Shown here: in pieces, positions 9,813-21,627 of the stretch
How positions within the stretch are numbered: the first letter of the stretch is position 1
How the letters are laid out: each line of letters begins with the position of its first letter
DNA from: Phyllostachys edulis
Taxonomy: Eukaryota; Streptophyta; Magnoliopsida; Poales; Poaceae
NCBI GenBank assembly: GCA_036346405.1
Contig: CM070554.1
Span: 46,523,058-46,587,057 of the forward strand
DNA length: 64,000 bases
Direction: 5' to 3'
Notes under the pieces: model-generated
Told to the model about the DNA's origin: nothing
The model's input: only the letters and a program-made list of their open reading frames with translations
Database searches by the model: none
Program-made: the position numbers and the translations under genes

Positions 9813-11986
9813 TGTAACACCCTGACTATGCGAAAGCCAAGATGCTACCTAAACCTCTAACACAATACAACAATATAACCTATTTCCAACACTTTAACAA
9901 CTACTGTCAGCTAAACATCAACACACAAAGGTCCTATTATATTAAATGATCTAAATTTCAGCAAGCATAAAAAACTCTAAACATCCCATAACAATAATTC
10001 ATTCAAGAGGGATAATATCAAGGGTATATCTGGTGAATATAAACCATTAACTAGTGCAAACAAAACTTAAGGACGAACAATATTAAACATCATGATAACA
10101 ATTATTACAATCCATAGCTCTCAAATGAAGGGTAATTGCAAAATTATTATCTAATTTGTGAAATCAGTGATAGAGTGAGTTTCTCCATGTAACTACTCCC
10201 GTCCAAAGCATGTCGTCCTCAAAGTTTACCTAAAACAAACAAAACTTGCAAGAGTGAGTCCACGACTTAGCAAATACAATTGAATAACATGGAAAGTAAC
10301 AAATCAAATACATGTCATTCACAATATTCGAATACATAAGAAAAATGCTATGAATGTTATGCAAGTAGGAAAATGCATCCATTTCTATTCTGCTTATATC
10401 AGTATAGCCAGTGAACATCCGTCAGTGTTCACATAGGCCCGCATTATCCAAAATGTGGAGATCCAAGGCCCGAATAAAGAATCTTTCAAACGGGGATCCA
10501 TTTACCCATATTGGATTGATGTGACTTATTTGCCCATATTGAAATGATGGGACTTTCATTATCCACTCCCATGGAACATGCATGAATGATCGAAATAGAA
10601 TGAACAAAATAAATGCATTCTCTCATAGAAGCAAATCTGACATCAACAATAAACATAATCAAGTAAGAACATAATTACTCATTATCCATAACATATTCAT
10701 ACAATCATTTTGAACCAAACAAACAATCAAGGAAATTCAATCTGTACTTGCCTTTCACTTTGTGACGTGTTAGGAGGTAAAGAAGGTGCCTCTAACCCCG
10801 AAGTCACTCCTCCTACAACAATTAAGTTACTCAAAACAAGTTTGACCAGGTAATATAACGCTATTCGTAACGCTCTCAAACTCATTCCCAAAACCCATGG
10901 TTTAAATATTTATTCTACTCAAACAAGATGACGAACTAGCAGAAAACTACCACTGGACAGTGGCCTTCTAAAATACATAACTTTCCCTTTGTTAATAATA
11001 AAAATGCATTCTCAGATTCTCTGAAAATATAACAAAAGTATCTACGAAAACTTGGTTGGCGAGATCCTCTAATTCCGCCTTTATCTGAATCTAACATACA
11101 GTTAAAAACCTACTGTCAAAAACTGACAGACAAAATGGACATCAGTAAAAGAATAGCTATAACTTCCAATTGGTTGAACCAAAAATTATGATCTTTAACA
11201 ATTTGGAAAGCTAAGCGAATTTCCTACAAAATTAGTGTTGGGAGACATCCCAGATTCGGCCATTATCAAATTCTTATTTATTAATTACGACGACTGCTGT
11301 AAATTGACAGAGTTTCTGGACAGCAGTAAAGAAATTGACGTATCTCCCAAACTAAAATTCCAAATGAAGTGATCTCAGATCCTACAGAAACCTAATGACA
11401 TTCTCCACAATTCTCTAGGAGACCGTAACCTCCAATTTCGCTTTGAACTAGACGAAAACTGATGAACAAACAGATTACAGATTACCGATTCAAATTACCT
11501 CAGTAGCAACGATTCGCTAAACGACAACAACCATAGGAACTAATTGAACCAAACAGCGAGGAGATGAATGATTGCCCTATAAGACACGTGTGAGTTTGCT
11601 AAAATCCCCACGAGGTGCTCCTCTCCTCTCTTCCTTCCCCCTCCTTCTTCTTCCCAATGGCCGGCCACACACAGTAGGGAGGTGATGGCTCTAGGAGATG
11701 GCAGCGTGGGGGGTGAGGCAGTAGGAGGTTTTCGGCTGGGAGGGAAGGTGGGAGGCGCAAGGGGGCAAGGTGGAGGGTGGTGGCCAGATGGGGGAGAAGA
11801 GGGTGTGGCTAGGGTTGTGGGAAAAAGGTGCGCCTCCCCCCTTTGGCCCAATAGGTGGCCGGCCCAACTAGGCTAGGATGCCTTGGGCCGAAAGCCCAAG
11901 GTCCAATCCTCCCAAATTCTTGATTTTCTATTTAATTCCCTCTACAAATAATGTTGCACTCACTAAAGAATGATTGGGATATTACA
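9813..11986 (-). repeat. 3' LTR of gypsy1
   Basis: 2174 bp. Minus-strand ends are TGTAATATCCCAATC and CAGGGTGTTACA. It directly follows the polypurine tract downstream of pol. Its interior has a GC-rich part near 11600-11880 and matches, in pieces, the solo LTRs at 12630-15582 and 40884-42253 and the fragment at 46816-47700, so all belong to one LTR family. Confidence 0.8.
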
Positions 11987-12000
11987 TTCAACCCCCCTTA
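11987..12000 (-). promoter_or_regulatory. Polypurine tract of gypsy1
   Basis: The minus strand reads TAAGGGGGGTTGAA immediately before the LTR start. This is the plus-strand primer site of reverse transcription and sets the 3' LTR boundary. Confidence 0.75.
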
Positions 12001-12155
12001 ACAGAATTCGACCCTGAATTCTAAACGTCGAAATAAACAAAAAAAACAACTACCTCTAAAATGAAACAACAATTAACACGTACCAGTCGTGATCAAATTC
12101 GGATATTGCTCGCGCATGCGAGACTCCAGCTCCCAAATGGCCTCTCTCTCTCAGA

Positions 12156-12629
12156 CTAATGAGACCAAAGCACCTTAACATACTTTAATGTTTTGATTCT
12201 CAGCACTCGTTCTGACTCTTCTAGAATTTGCACTGGTCGGGATTCGAAAGTAAAATCCTGCTCAATGTTCAACGGTTCTAGCATAATCGCATGTTCTGGA
12301 TCTCTCAAATACGTCCTCAACATGGAAACATGGAATACATTATGCACGCTGCGCATGGACTTAGGAAGGTCCAAGCGATATGCCAATTTTCCAATTTGTG
12401 CCACAATTGGAAATGGTCCAACGTGCCTCGGGCTAAGCTTCCCTTTGGTACCAAAATGCACTATGCCTTTAATAGGAGACACTCTCAAAAGTATCTGGTC
12501 CCCTACCTCAAACTCCAATTCCCGCCTCCTTACATCAGCATATCTTTTCTGTCGGTTTTGAGCGGCTAATAGATTCTGCCTAATCTCTACCACCCTGTCA
12601 ACAGTCTGCTGAACCCAATCGGGACCCAA
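12156..12629 (-). pseudogene. int: Integrase C-terminal part of gypsy1
   Basis: Open for 157 codons. It continues exactly in frame the integrase core at 15583-16085 once the inserted LTR and one CCCAA copy are removed. It contains the basic GPF/Y-type module (RHVGPFPI, AYRLDLP, VHNVFHVSMLR) of gypsy integrases. Past the stop at about 12153 the frame goes on with a degraded stretch (SEREAIWELESRMREQYPNL) that resembles the end of a chromodomain-like tail. It would bind DNA or chromatin during insertion. Confidence 0.85.
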
Positions 12630-15582
12630 TGTAACACCTTGGCTATGCGGAAGCCAAAATGTTACCTAAAAGACTAACATACAACAACAATACGGAATAA
12701 TTTCAACCATCTTTCAAATAATAACATGAAAAGATCAATATCTAGTAGAACGAATATAAGAATTGAATCAGAATTCGTCAACAAATCAATCTCAATCATC
12801 CAATCATAGTGAATCAATTATGATAACTCTATCAAGAGTACATACGAGGATCATTAAGCCATTACTATTTCAACCATATCATGAAGAATGATAATATCAA
12901 CCATCAACATCTATTTAAACCGTCACCCAAACATTCATTCATGAATGATGTGAAACTAATATTCAACACTAGCACAATCTATAATTACTCAACAGAAGCA
13001 TATCCTCTAACCATTGAACCTAAATCAATTCATGAAGCCTTCTCCTTATCAACTAATCAGAAGCATTCCAACCTTACTATGCTCAAGCAGTCAATGATCA
13101 AATAGCTACATCTAGAGCATCAATAATTAGCAATTCAATGGGGATGATAGAATAATCAAATCAAACCTTCTAATCCATTGAAAAGAATTAAATGAACTTA
13201 AACAATGAGGAATTAAGAACATAACTGGGTCGTCCAAGATCACAATCAAAACATCCACCACGAAGGATGGTCACAAAACGGAAACTAAAGCAATTATCAA
13301 GAGTATGAATTGTGGATAATTGGACTAGTTTATTCCTTGTGTTTTGTGTTTATGTGTCATGCACCATGTCTACCCTTTCCCATGCATGTCGTTGTCTCGA
13401 GAGGTACCTAGCAAACACAACACAGCAAGTGTGAGTCCATGACTCAGTAAAGTGCAATAGCAAATCAAACAATAGCCTCATAAGTAGTCAAAGGGAGTAA
13501 ACAATTCCATCATGAATAACAACATTATATACCAAAAACCTATCTCTTATGATAGCATCATAAGCAGTCAGAGGGAACAAACAATCCCATCATGAACACA
13601 GCATTATATACCACAAATCCATTTCTTATAGAGAAATGCAATGAATATGCCATGAATGCACAGTCTTCACTTCTTTGCAATTACCGGTAATGCCGAGTAC
13701 TGTATCCGTCGATACATACTCTAAGCATGTGCCCTCTAGGCACAGGGATCCAAAGCCCAAACTCTACGAGTGTGGGGACCAGGCTCGTCAAATGCATGAC
13801 GGGGATCTCAAGGAAACAACCCTTGGCTACCACATAGTCCAAGGTTCAGAAATGAATGTCACGATGCAAATGCACATGTCCATCGTCATTAACATGATTC
13901 ATCATTGTCATTATTAGCAAGGTAGTCTCATTGCTGACCTTGTCCCATCATCCTTGGCATCAATCATGAAACCATTACCATGTAAACATCATTATTTAAA
14001 CCTTGCCATGTAAGCATTCTCATGTAAACACTACCATGTAAGCGTCATCACATAAACATTAGCATGCGTCGTCATGTAAATATTTCCATGTAAGCTTCAT
14101 CACATAAGCATTGTCATAAAAATGTTATCATTAAACTATGACACTCATGCTCATCAACATTACCAAACTGTAAGTATTATCATTAAACTATGGCACTCAT
14201 CAAGTATGTAATATAACAACTCATTAATAATACTTGCACTTGTCTCAATCGTGAGACAAAAGACAATGGAGGAACGCTCTAGCACTGGGGTTCACCACCA
14301 CCTTAAGGGCTCAAGAGCAGTTAGCCACTTCACCATTAGGCTTCACTAACACCAGTAGCAAGCCTCATAGCACATCCAGCACCCACTGCAGACTAAGATA
14401 TGTCAACTCCTGTCGTTCAGCCTCTCCTCCAGGCTTCTTCTGAAGATAGCTATGGTTCTGCAGGTCAACAAATATTTCACCACAAGAATCCTTGCACTCT
14501 ATAGCGTAGAATGCAATATGCTTGCTTCTCTTTTGACAGTTGTCACTAATTAACAACTTCGTTTTAAGAGATGCACAGCTAACTACAATAATGTCGAACT
14601 GGTCAAGGAATTCTCCATCAATAAGCAATGGATCACCCTTTTTGACAGCCACTCGAATCATTGGATTGAAATCTTTTAAGGACTCGCAGCAAACCTCAGC
14701 TCAGGATCTACCACCATATATGCTCTCATCAGGAGGAATTAGGAAATTGGCATTAAGATCATCGCCCGTGACTAAGTGATCATCCATAAAGGATAAACTC
14801 TCAACTCCTGCTAGAACAATAAAGTAGCAGGTTGATAAGCATCAACAAAGGCATCCAGAGTGACAATTGCATCAATTACAAAATCCAACACCTGTGTTGT
14901 TGCCGCCGCCGCCAAAACCGGCTCACCGGCGCTAAATCGGCCTTGTTGAGGCCCACGACACACAGTTGTGCCACATCGCGCAGATCGGGGCGGCAGCCAG
15001 GGAGAAGAGGCCGGGACGGGCCAAGGAGTCGGCAGAGGAGGAGGCGCCGTAGGGAGCGGTGGCGGTACTAGGCGAAGTCGGCGCAAGGAGGAGGCACCGG
15101 GCACAGGCAGCACCGGCAGCGCCACGGGCTAGCCGAGCCGAGCGGCGCAGGGGGGAACCGGAGGTGGCGTAGGAGGAAGAGGACGCCACCCTCCTCGTCG
15201 GCGACGAGCGAGGTGCTCAGCTTCCCCGACCTCGGTTTCCATAACCTCGACATGGCCACCGCTCCTGGTCGTCGACGACGACGGGTGGGGTTGGAGAGGA
15301 GATGGGAGAGAGAGGGAGGGGTGGCGGCCAAGGTTCGGGGGCATAGGAGGATTGGGGCGGCGACTCTGCGAAGGAAAAGAGGAGTAGATGGTTTCCGGCT
15401 AGGGTTTTGATGGTGGCCAGCCCTCCCTAGTCCTCTTATGGCCGGCCCCTCCTTGGGCTCAAGAGTCGTGGGCTGAAGGCCCAAGGTCTAATGCTCTCAC
15501 AAATTCTAAATTCCTTATTTTAATTCCTTTAATTTCTCTCACTAATTTAATTTCACACTCTAATTATAATCAGGATATTACA
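12630..15582 (-). mobile_element. Solo LTR with captured SAE1 sequence, inserted in gypsy1 integrase
   Basis: 2953 bp, plus-strand ends TGTAACACCTTGG and CAGGATATTACA, flanked by a perfect CCCAA duplication (12625-12629 and 15583-15587) in the integrase frame. Both ends, the AT-rich left part and the right part with the GGCCC-rich promoter-like stretch match the gypsy1 3' LTR. The middle (about 14380-15200) does not, and holds an SAE1 fragment plus GC-rich sequence. A degenerate CATGTAAGC minisatellite lies at about 13975-14135. The LTR could be a solo LTR that had acquired foreign DNA, or a small non-autonomous element with LTR-like ends. Confidence 0.75.
14385..14820 (-). pseudogene. SAE1: Captured SUMO-activating enzyme subunit 1 fragment, intron-free
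   Basis: The minus strand reads about 145 codons in one frame that match plant SAE1 (AOS1), the small subunit of the SUMO E1 enzyme: IVLAGV, NANFLIPPDES, SLKDFNPMIRVAVKKGD, FDIIVVSCASLKTK and KDSCGEIFVDLQ appear in the correct order. One TGA (14701-14703) interrupts it. Similarity ends after TYLSLQ, and the frame stops seven codons on. The N-terminal start of SAE1 and the C-terminal half are missing, so no enzyme could be made. The stretch covers sequence that in plant SAE1 genes is expected to span several exons, yet no intron is seen, which suggests capture from a spliced transcript. It sits in the middle of an LTR. Confidence 0.82.
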
Positions 15583-16320
15583 CCCAAAACTGCCCGTTCA
15601 CCAACTGCATCCCAACACAACGGGGACCTACACTTTTGCCCATACAAGACCTCGAATGGTGTAGCTGGGGTACTGGTATGGTAGCTATTATTGTAAGCGA
15701 ACTCCGCTAGTGCCAGATGATCCTCCCAACTTCCTTTCCAGGACATGACACAGGACCTAAGCATGTCCTCAAGTGTCTGAATCGTACGCTCAGACTGGCC
15801 ATCCGTCTGAGGATGAAATGCAGTACTAAGACAAAGCTGCGTGCCCAAGGCACTCTGCAAGATCTCCCAAAACTTGGAGACAAACTTGGCGTCACGGTCA
15901 GAAATAATGGTCTTAGGCACACTGTGTAACCGCACTACCTCTCGTACATAGATAGGAGCCAAATCGCTCGCTGTATTCGTTGTACGAATAGGAATGAAAT
16001 GCACAGACTTGCTGAAATAGTCCACGATTACCCAAATAGCATCTTTCCCTCGCTGGGTGCGAGGTAAACCCACCATGAAATCCATGGAGATATCATCCCA
16101 TGGCCATACTGGAACCTACAAAGGCTGCAACAATCCCGCCGGAGGCTTATGTTCAGCCTTGACTTGCTGGCAAACTCCACAGGACACCACATATTGAGCA
16201 ATACCCACTATCATCCTTTTCCACCAAAAACTCTTTTTTCAAATCTTGATACATCTTGGTCGCCCCAGGATGTACGGTATACGGGGTCCAATGAGCTTCC
16301 TTTAGAATATCATCCTTAAC
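15583..16320 (-). pseudogene. int: Integrase zinc-binding and catalytic core of gypsy1
   Basis: From about 16320 downwards the frame holds the H2C2 zinc domain (HWTPYTVHPGATKMY, then CGVCQQVKAEH in a shifted frame), followed by the DDE core at 15583-16085. In the 171-residue open core the acidic triad is D22 (VDYFSKSVHF), D63 (IISDRDAKF) and E99 (DGQSER), spacing DX35E, so all catalytic residues remain. Lesions: a frameshift inside the zinc domain and a stop just before the core. The downstream half lies at 12156-12629, beyond the inserted LTR. Confidence 0.87.
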
Positions 16321-16440
16321 CTGAGACTCCTGTGGCAGACAAAGGCGGCCTTTGAACTATAATGCACCAAACTCATCTATGCTGAAATTTCCTTCTTTGC
16401 CCTCGTCCAACCGCTTTCGTGCTCGCTGAGGCATACGATC

Positions 16441-17097
16441 CTACTGTTGTGCCTCCCGTACACGCTCTGGTATAGCGGACTCAAGAATCAAGCGTGTCTC
16501 AGCCTGAACAGTGCCCACAAAACAAAAAGAGATATCCATATGCTTAAAATTAGCAATCAGGCAGCCGAGAGTTGGGGGTGTCACCTTGTGACTGAGAGCA
16601 TCTGCCACTACATTTGCCTTGCCCAGGTGGCATTGAATCATTAGATCATAATCTTTGATTAATTCTAGAGACCTTCTCTGCCTCGGATTCAAATCTTTCT
16701 AGGTGAAAATATACTTAAGGCTCTTGTGATCCGTGAAAATATCACAAGATTCGCCATACAGATAATGGCGCCAAATCTTTAAAGCAAGAACCACTGCAGC
16801 AAGTTCTAAATCATGGATGTGATAATTCTGCTCATGTTTCTTCAGTTGCCTTGACACATCGGCAATCACCTTGCCATCCTGGATGAGTACACAACCAAGG
16901 CCAATTCGAGAAGCATCAGAATAAATGGTGAAATGTTTCCCAGGCTCGGGAAGAGTAAGGATAGGAGCAGTCACCAATTTATCCTTTAAAGTACAGAAAC
17001 TGCGCTCGCAATCTTCTATCCACTGGAGTTTGACATCTTTATGCGTTAGCCGAGACATTGGTTTGCAATGACAGAAAAACCCTCTACAAAATGCCAA
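16441..17097 (-). pseudogene. rnh: RT connection and RNase H of gypsy1
   Basis: Open over 17097-16699 and again 16692-16441, in two segments separated by a stop near 16698. The first carries the Ty3-type RNase H: FTIYSDASRIGLGCVL (first catalytic Asp), HDLELAAVVLALKIWRHYLY (catalytic Glu) and FTDHKSLKYIFT (catalytic Asp). The second has the RQRRSLELIKDYDL and KANVVADALS signature. The enzyme removes the RNA strand during reverse transcription. Confidence 0.87.
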
Positions 17098-17109
17098 TAA
17101 TAACCTGCT

Positions 17110-17904
17110 AAGCGCAGAAAACTCCTCACTTCCTTGACATTAGTTGGTCTTTTCCATTCCACTACTATTGAGATCTTGCTAGGATCAATAGAAATGCCCT
17201 CCTCATTAATCATATGACCCAAAAACCCAACTTCTGAAATCTAGAAGTCACATTTCTTCAGTTTGGCATACAATTGATTCTTCCTCAAAGTTTCAAGAAC
17301 CAGCCTCAGATGTTGCTCATGCTCCTCCTCAGACTTGGAATAGATCAGAATATCATCAATGAACACTACTACAAAGTCGTCAAGATATTGATGCAGCATA
17401 CTGTTCATTGCTTCCATAAAGACAGCAGGAGCATTAGTTAGTCTAAAAGACATAACCTTGTATTCATAATGCCCATACATTGTGGAGAAAGTTGTCTTCT
17501 CATTATCTTGCTCCCGAACACGGATTTGATTGTACCCCGACTAAAGGTCAATCTTGGAGAACACCTTTGCTCCCTTCATTTAATCAAAAAGATCCTCAAT
17601 ACGAGGTAAAGGGTACTTGTTCTTGATCATTGCCTAATTGAGAGTGCGATAATCCACGCACATACGCCAACTCCCATCTTTCTTCTTGGTGAAAAGAACA
17701 GGCGCTCCCCATGGCGAATCATTCCTTTGGGCAACAAATCGTCCAGTTGCTTCTCCAATTCATCCTAAAAGGGTCAGGCCAAATAGTACGAAGACAAAAA
17801 AAAATTGGACGAGTACCAGGAATGAGGTCAATCCGGAATTCCACATTCCGTTCTGGTGGCATCCCTAGAAGTTCTGCAGGGAAAACATCAGGGTATTCAC
17901 TCAC
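17110..17904 (-). pseudogene. rt: Reverse transcriptase of gypsy1, with three in-frame stops
   Basis: Begins with EYPDVFPAELLGMPPERNVE and IDLIPGTRPI, the usual RT lead-in, then RT motifs including WRMCVDYRTLN and KYPLPRIEDLFD. FIDDILIYSKS, the YXDD-equivalent box, is at residues 40-50 of the segment 17480-17241. In-frame stops lie at 17634-17636, 17580-17582 and 17541-17543, at places where the family usually has Gln or Lys/Arg. SFGLTNAP is changed to SFRLTNAP. The element cannot reverse transcribe by itself. Confidence 0.87.
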
Positions 17905-18084
17905 TACAGGAATCTCCTCGATATGCTGGGAAGAACTCGACTTTGCGTCAAGAGACTAAAGTAATGCAATTCATGATGCTTGTCGGCTACGAAACAAGCT
18001 GGCCAACATAAACAAAGAATTAGACGGAGCACTTCCTTGAAAGACCAACTCTTTACCAAACGGAGCTTGTAAGGTCACGATCTT

Positions 18085-18378
18085 CTAGTAACAACAGATC
18101 TTAGCACGATAACTAAACAACCAGTCCAAGCCAAGAATAACATCAAAAGGAGATAATTGAATCACCATTAAGTTAGCTATGAAATCCTCATCATCGATGG
18201 TAATAAAACAGCCTGGACAAACTGTAGAACTGGAAATGACACCCCAAGGAGAGCTGACTACGACAGACTGGGAAATATGCTGCAAACTCAAACCCTCCCT
18301 CCTAGTGAACTCAGGTGATACGAATGAATAGGTAGCCCCTGAATCAAAAAAGAACAAAAGCCTCAAAGGAATCAACAA
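18085..18378 (-). pseudogene. pr: Retropepsin-like protease of gypsy1
   Basis: A 97-codon frame with FFDSGATYSFVS, the aspartic protease active site D-S-G at residues 12-14. The His usual in DSGATHSF is Tyr here. The second hydrophobic-Gly motif is VILGLDWL. It would mature the GAG-POL polyprotein. The linker back to gag is interrupted by the element at 18664-21622. Confidence 0.82.
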
Positions 18379-18663
18379 GTAAGGTACCTGTCACCACGTC
18401 AGGATGGCCTACTATCTCAGGTGTAGGCATGGCGTAAACCCCAGATGGTGCCAGAGCGGAGGACGCCCCAACACTAGGCGAAGGAAAAGCAGGAGCTGCT
18501 GGTGGAGTAGTGAACTAAGGTGGTGCAGAAGCTCCCTGGTTCCAATAGTATTCGACAGGGGGTGCTGAAGGAAACACTGCAGGAGGAGTACAAACTGGAG
18601 GATGTTGCGGCATTGGAGCAGTCGCAAGCATGTGAACCAAGCCGAGATGAGGCAGCGGAAGAC

Positions 18664-19818
18664 TGATAAGGATCCACCTAGTTGATTAGATGAATCTCGA
18701 TTGTTGGCCCAATCTTTCACGGTACACTTGAAGTTCAGTAGCTTGTTGTCTTCTTCTCTTTACTTTGGGTGAACAGTAACCACACATGTGAACAGTACCA
18801 CACGATGAATAGTGTCCAAACCCTAGATAGCAAATCTTCAATCTCTAGCTGTGCTAAACCTTGAGGATTAGAAACAACAGAGAATAACTTCACAAACCGA
18901 TTTGATTTGATCGAATTGCAAAGACGTAGTAGATGGATCTTCTTGGTTGTAGTCAAGAACAAGGTGTCCTTGCTTTGCCCCCAAGCTGAAACACCAAATG
19001 AGAACTTCCTCTCGCTTCCTCCTCTCTCCAACTCTCCTTCTTAATTCCTCTCAAGAACACATCTCAACTCAAGAACACACGATATCGCCAAAACGGCTTT
19101 TCCGATTTTTATTATCTAAATCATAACTTGTCCCCCATATGATGCGCCATGGGGGTTTATATAGCCTCCCACGCAAGCACACAACTCACAAACCGAGTTG
19201 CTACAGATAATCGTGTCCGATACTGTTCACGTGAACAAGAATCCGAGTCTGCAGTCTTTATTCACGTGAACAATAATCCGAACCAAAAAGGACTCCTACT
19301 TTACATAGATGTTTAAGCTACTCTAATTGCTGAAAATAGATTAAACTATCCTATTACAAGTAATTATTAGATTAACTTCTAGTGCGCCATATCTCCTTAT
19401 TGAACTAGCTTCAGTTGACTTGGTGGCCCCCATCCAAGATTGCATAGAGAAAAGAGAAAACGTAGACATAATCTCCTGGCTGAAACGATCTCCTTTTTGT
19501 CAAACAAATCCGAGTGGCCTTCCCTGAACGTACCAATGTCGAACTCAAGGAACTCAAACTCTTTGACGTGCACTGCATGTCCTCCTCCTGGATCAAACAC
19601 ACCCAACAGCATGCGTGCACATGTATATGCATGGGTTGACTCCATGCACTGCTCAAGTACAACATGCATACATTGAGTTTTCTTTCCTTGGTTTCGAACA
19701 ACATGCGTGACATCCTCTTGCACTGCAGCAGCCTTGATAATGTCATGCCCATTGTTTTGATCAAGTATTAAATGAGGCAAATCAGAAACATTTGTTATTG
19801 ATAATCTGGCCGCATCAT
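18664..19818 (-). repeat. 3' LTR of the non-autonomous element
   Basis: 1155 bp. Next to it, at 19819-19831, the minus strand reads AAGAAAGGGAGGA, a polypurine tract. It differs from its partner mainly by indels near 18776-18800, 19200-19265 and 19600. Confidence 0.88.
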
Positions 19819-20487
19819 CCTCCCTTTCTTCAAGAGAAACCGTCCTCGGTTTCAAGGCAATTTTCGAAGCTTCTCCTTCCTGATGGATAGCTAAAGAAAA
19901 ATTTTCCTCCTCTGCCTTTTCTTGTTGTTTCTTCGCATCTAGGTTCCTTCTTTGCAGCAGTTTCTTCTCCCAATCACCTTGAATCAATAGAACATCTATT
20001 GGACGCAAACAAGTCGGTCTACCCTCCATTTAAAGATGCAACCCTCGGTGCGCCAATTCTGTGTTGATGCTCCTTGTTCTTCGCACCATGGTCCTCCCAA
20101 CATTAGATGACACGACACCATAGTGACAGGTATAACATCACACAAAACCTCGCATGAGAATTTGCCCAATGAAAACAATACCTTCACTTGATTCGTGATC
20201 TTGAGCACACCAGAATACCACTTCAGTATATAAGGTTGCGGATGTAGTGTCATCGACAAGTCCAACTTCTCAACTAGTTCGATACTAGCAGCATTAATCG
20301 AACTCTCACAGTCAATCGACATGGCACAAACTTTCTCCCTCACTTTGCAGCGAGAATGGAAAGTCAAATCCACGCCGTAGCCTTCCTCTTCATACAGGAC
20401 GTTGGCACTCAACTTCCCGAAGCTCTCCTCCGAAGACATCATAGCAGCACCATCTGCACCGTGAGCAACCATCGCTCTGATACCACC
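19819..20487 (-). pseudogene. Interior with gypsy-type protease-like remnant
   Basis: From about 20475 down to 19819 the minus strand is mostly open. It carries the stretch CAMSIDCESSINAASIELVEKL, then HPQPYILKWY, EVLCDVIPV and HLMLGGPW, the layout of the gypsy-type aspartic protease region that follows gag. The catalytic D-G/S-G is replaced by D-C-E-S, so it should be inactive. A Lys/Glu-rich segment follows (KKQQEKAEEENF). No RT, RNase H or integrase is present. Confidence 0.65.
20474..20485 (-). promoter_or_regulatory. Primer binding site, initiator-Met tRNA type
   Basis: Minus strand TGGTATCAGAGC, an exact match to the common plant primer site, two bases inside the 5' LTR. Confidence 0.85.
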
Positions 20488-21622
20488 TGATAAGGATCCA
20501 CCTAGTTGATTAGATGAATCTCGATTGTTGGCCCAATCTTTCACGGTACACTTGAAGTTCAGTAGCTTGTTGTCTTCTTCTCTTTATTTTGGGTGAACAG
20601 TACCACACGATGAATAGTGTCCAAACCCTAGATAGCAAATCTTCAATCTCTAGCTGTGCTAAACCTTGAGGATTAGAAACAACAGAGAATAACTTCACAA
20701 ACCGATTTGATTTGATCGAATTGCAAAGACGTAGTAGATGGATCTTCTTGGTTGTAGTCAAGAACAAGGTGTCCTTGCTTTGCCCCCAAGCTGAAACACC
20801 AAATGAGAACTTCCTCTCGCTTCCTCCTCTCTCCAACTCTCCCTCTTAATTCCTCTCAAGAACACATCTCAACTCAAGAACACACGATATGCGCCAAAAC
20901 GGCTTTTCTGATTTTTATTATCTAAATCATAACTTGTCCCCCCATATGATGCGGCCATGGGGGGTTTATATAGCCTCCCACGCAAGCACACAACTCACAA
21001 ACCGAGTTGCTACAGTAACCGTGTCCGATACTGTTCACGTGAACAGTAATCCGAGTCGGGTACTGTTCACGTGAACAGTAATCCGAACCAAAAAAGGACT
21101 CCTACTTTACATAGATGTTTAAGCTACTCTAATTGCTGAAAATAGATTAAACTATCCTATTACAAGTAATTATTAGATTAACTTCTAGTGCGCCATATCT
21201 CCTTATTGAACTAGCTTCAGTTGACTTGGTGGCCCCCATCCAAGATTGCATAGAGAAAAGAGAAAACGTAGACATAATCTCCTGGCTGAAACGATCTCCT
21301 TTTTGTCAAACAAATCCGAGTGGCCTTCCCTGAACGTACCAATGTCGAACTCAAGGAACTCAAACTCTTTGACGTGCACTGCATGTCCTCCTCTGGATCA
21401 AACACACCCAACAAAGATGCGTGCACATGTATATGCATGGGTTGACTCCATGCATCGCTCAAGTACAACATGCATACATTGAGTTTTCTTTCCTTGGTTT
21501 GAACAACATGCGTGACATCCTCTTGCACTGCAGCAGCCTTGATAATGTCATGCCCATTGTTTTGATCAAGTATTAAATGAGGCAAATCAGAAACATTTGT
21601 TATTGATAATCTGGCCGCATCA
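20488..21622 (-). repeat. 5' LTR of the non-autonomous element
   Basis: 1135 bp, partner of 18664-19818. Near 21015-21090 it keeps a tandem of GTACTGTTCACGTGAACAGTAAT, a perfect-palindrome-like unit around TTCACGTGAA that contains a CACGTG G-box. Confidence 0.88.
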
Positions 21623-21627
21623 AAGAC

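Larger units (their letters stand above)
18664..21622 (-). mobile_element. Complete non-autonomous LTR retrotransposon, TSD AAGAC
   Basis: Two LTRs (18664-19818 and 20488-21622) begin TGATAAGGATCC and end GGCCGCATCA on the plus strand and are nearly identical apart from small indels, so insertion is comparatively recent. A PBS sits beside the right LTR and a purine tract beside the left one, giving minus-strand orientation. The 669 bp interior encodes only a degenerate protease-like piece. The element is bounded by AAGAC at 18659-18663 and 21623-21627 and splits gypsy1 between gag and protease. It depends on another element for all enzymes. Confidence 0.9.

Noticed and set aside
14932..15484. 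Overlapping Ser/Arg/Pro-rich frames upstream of the SAE1 piece
   Set aside because: GC-rich LTR sequence; only the SAE1 segment has specific similarity.
18412..18720. 102-codon minus-strand frame repeated at 19996-20544
   Set aside because: Begins in the LTR end of the inserted element and reads across the junction into gypsy1; not a gene.
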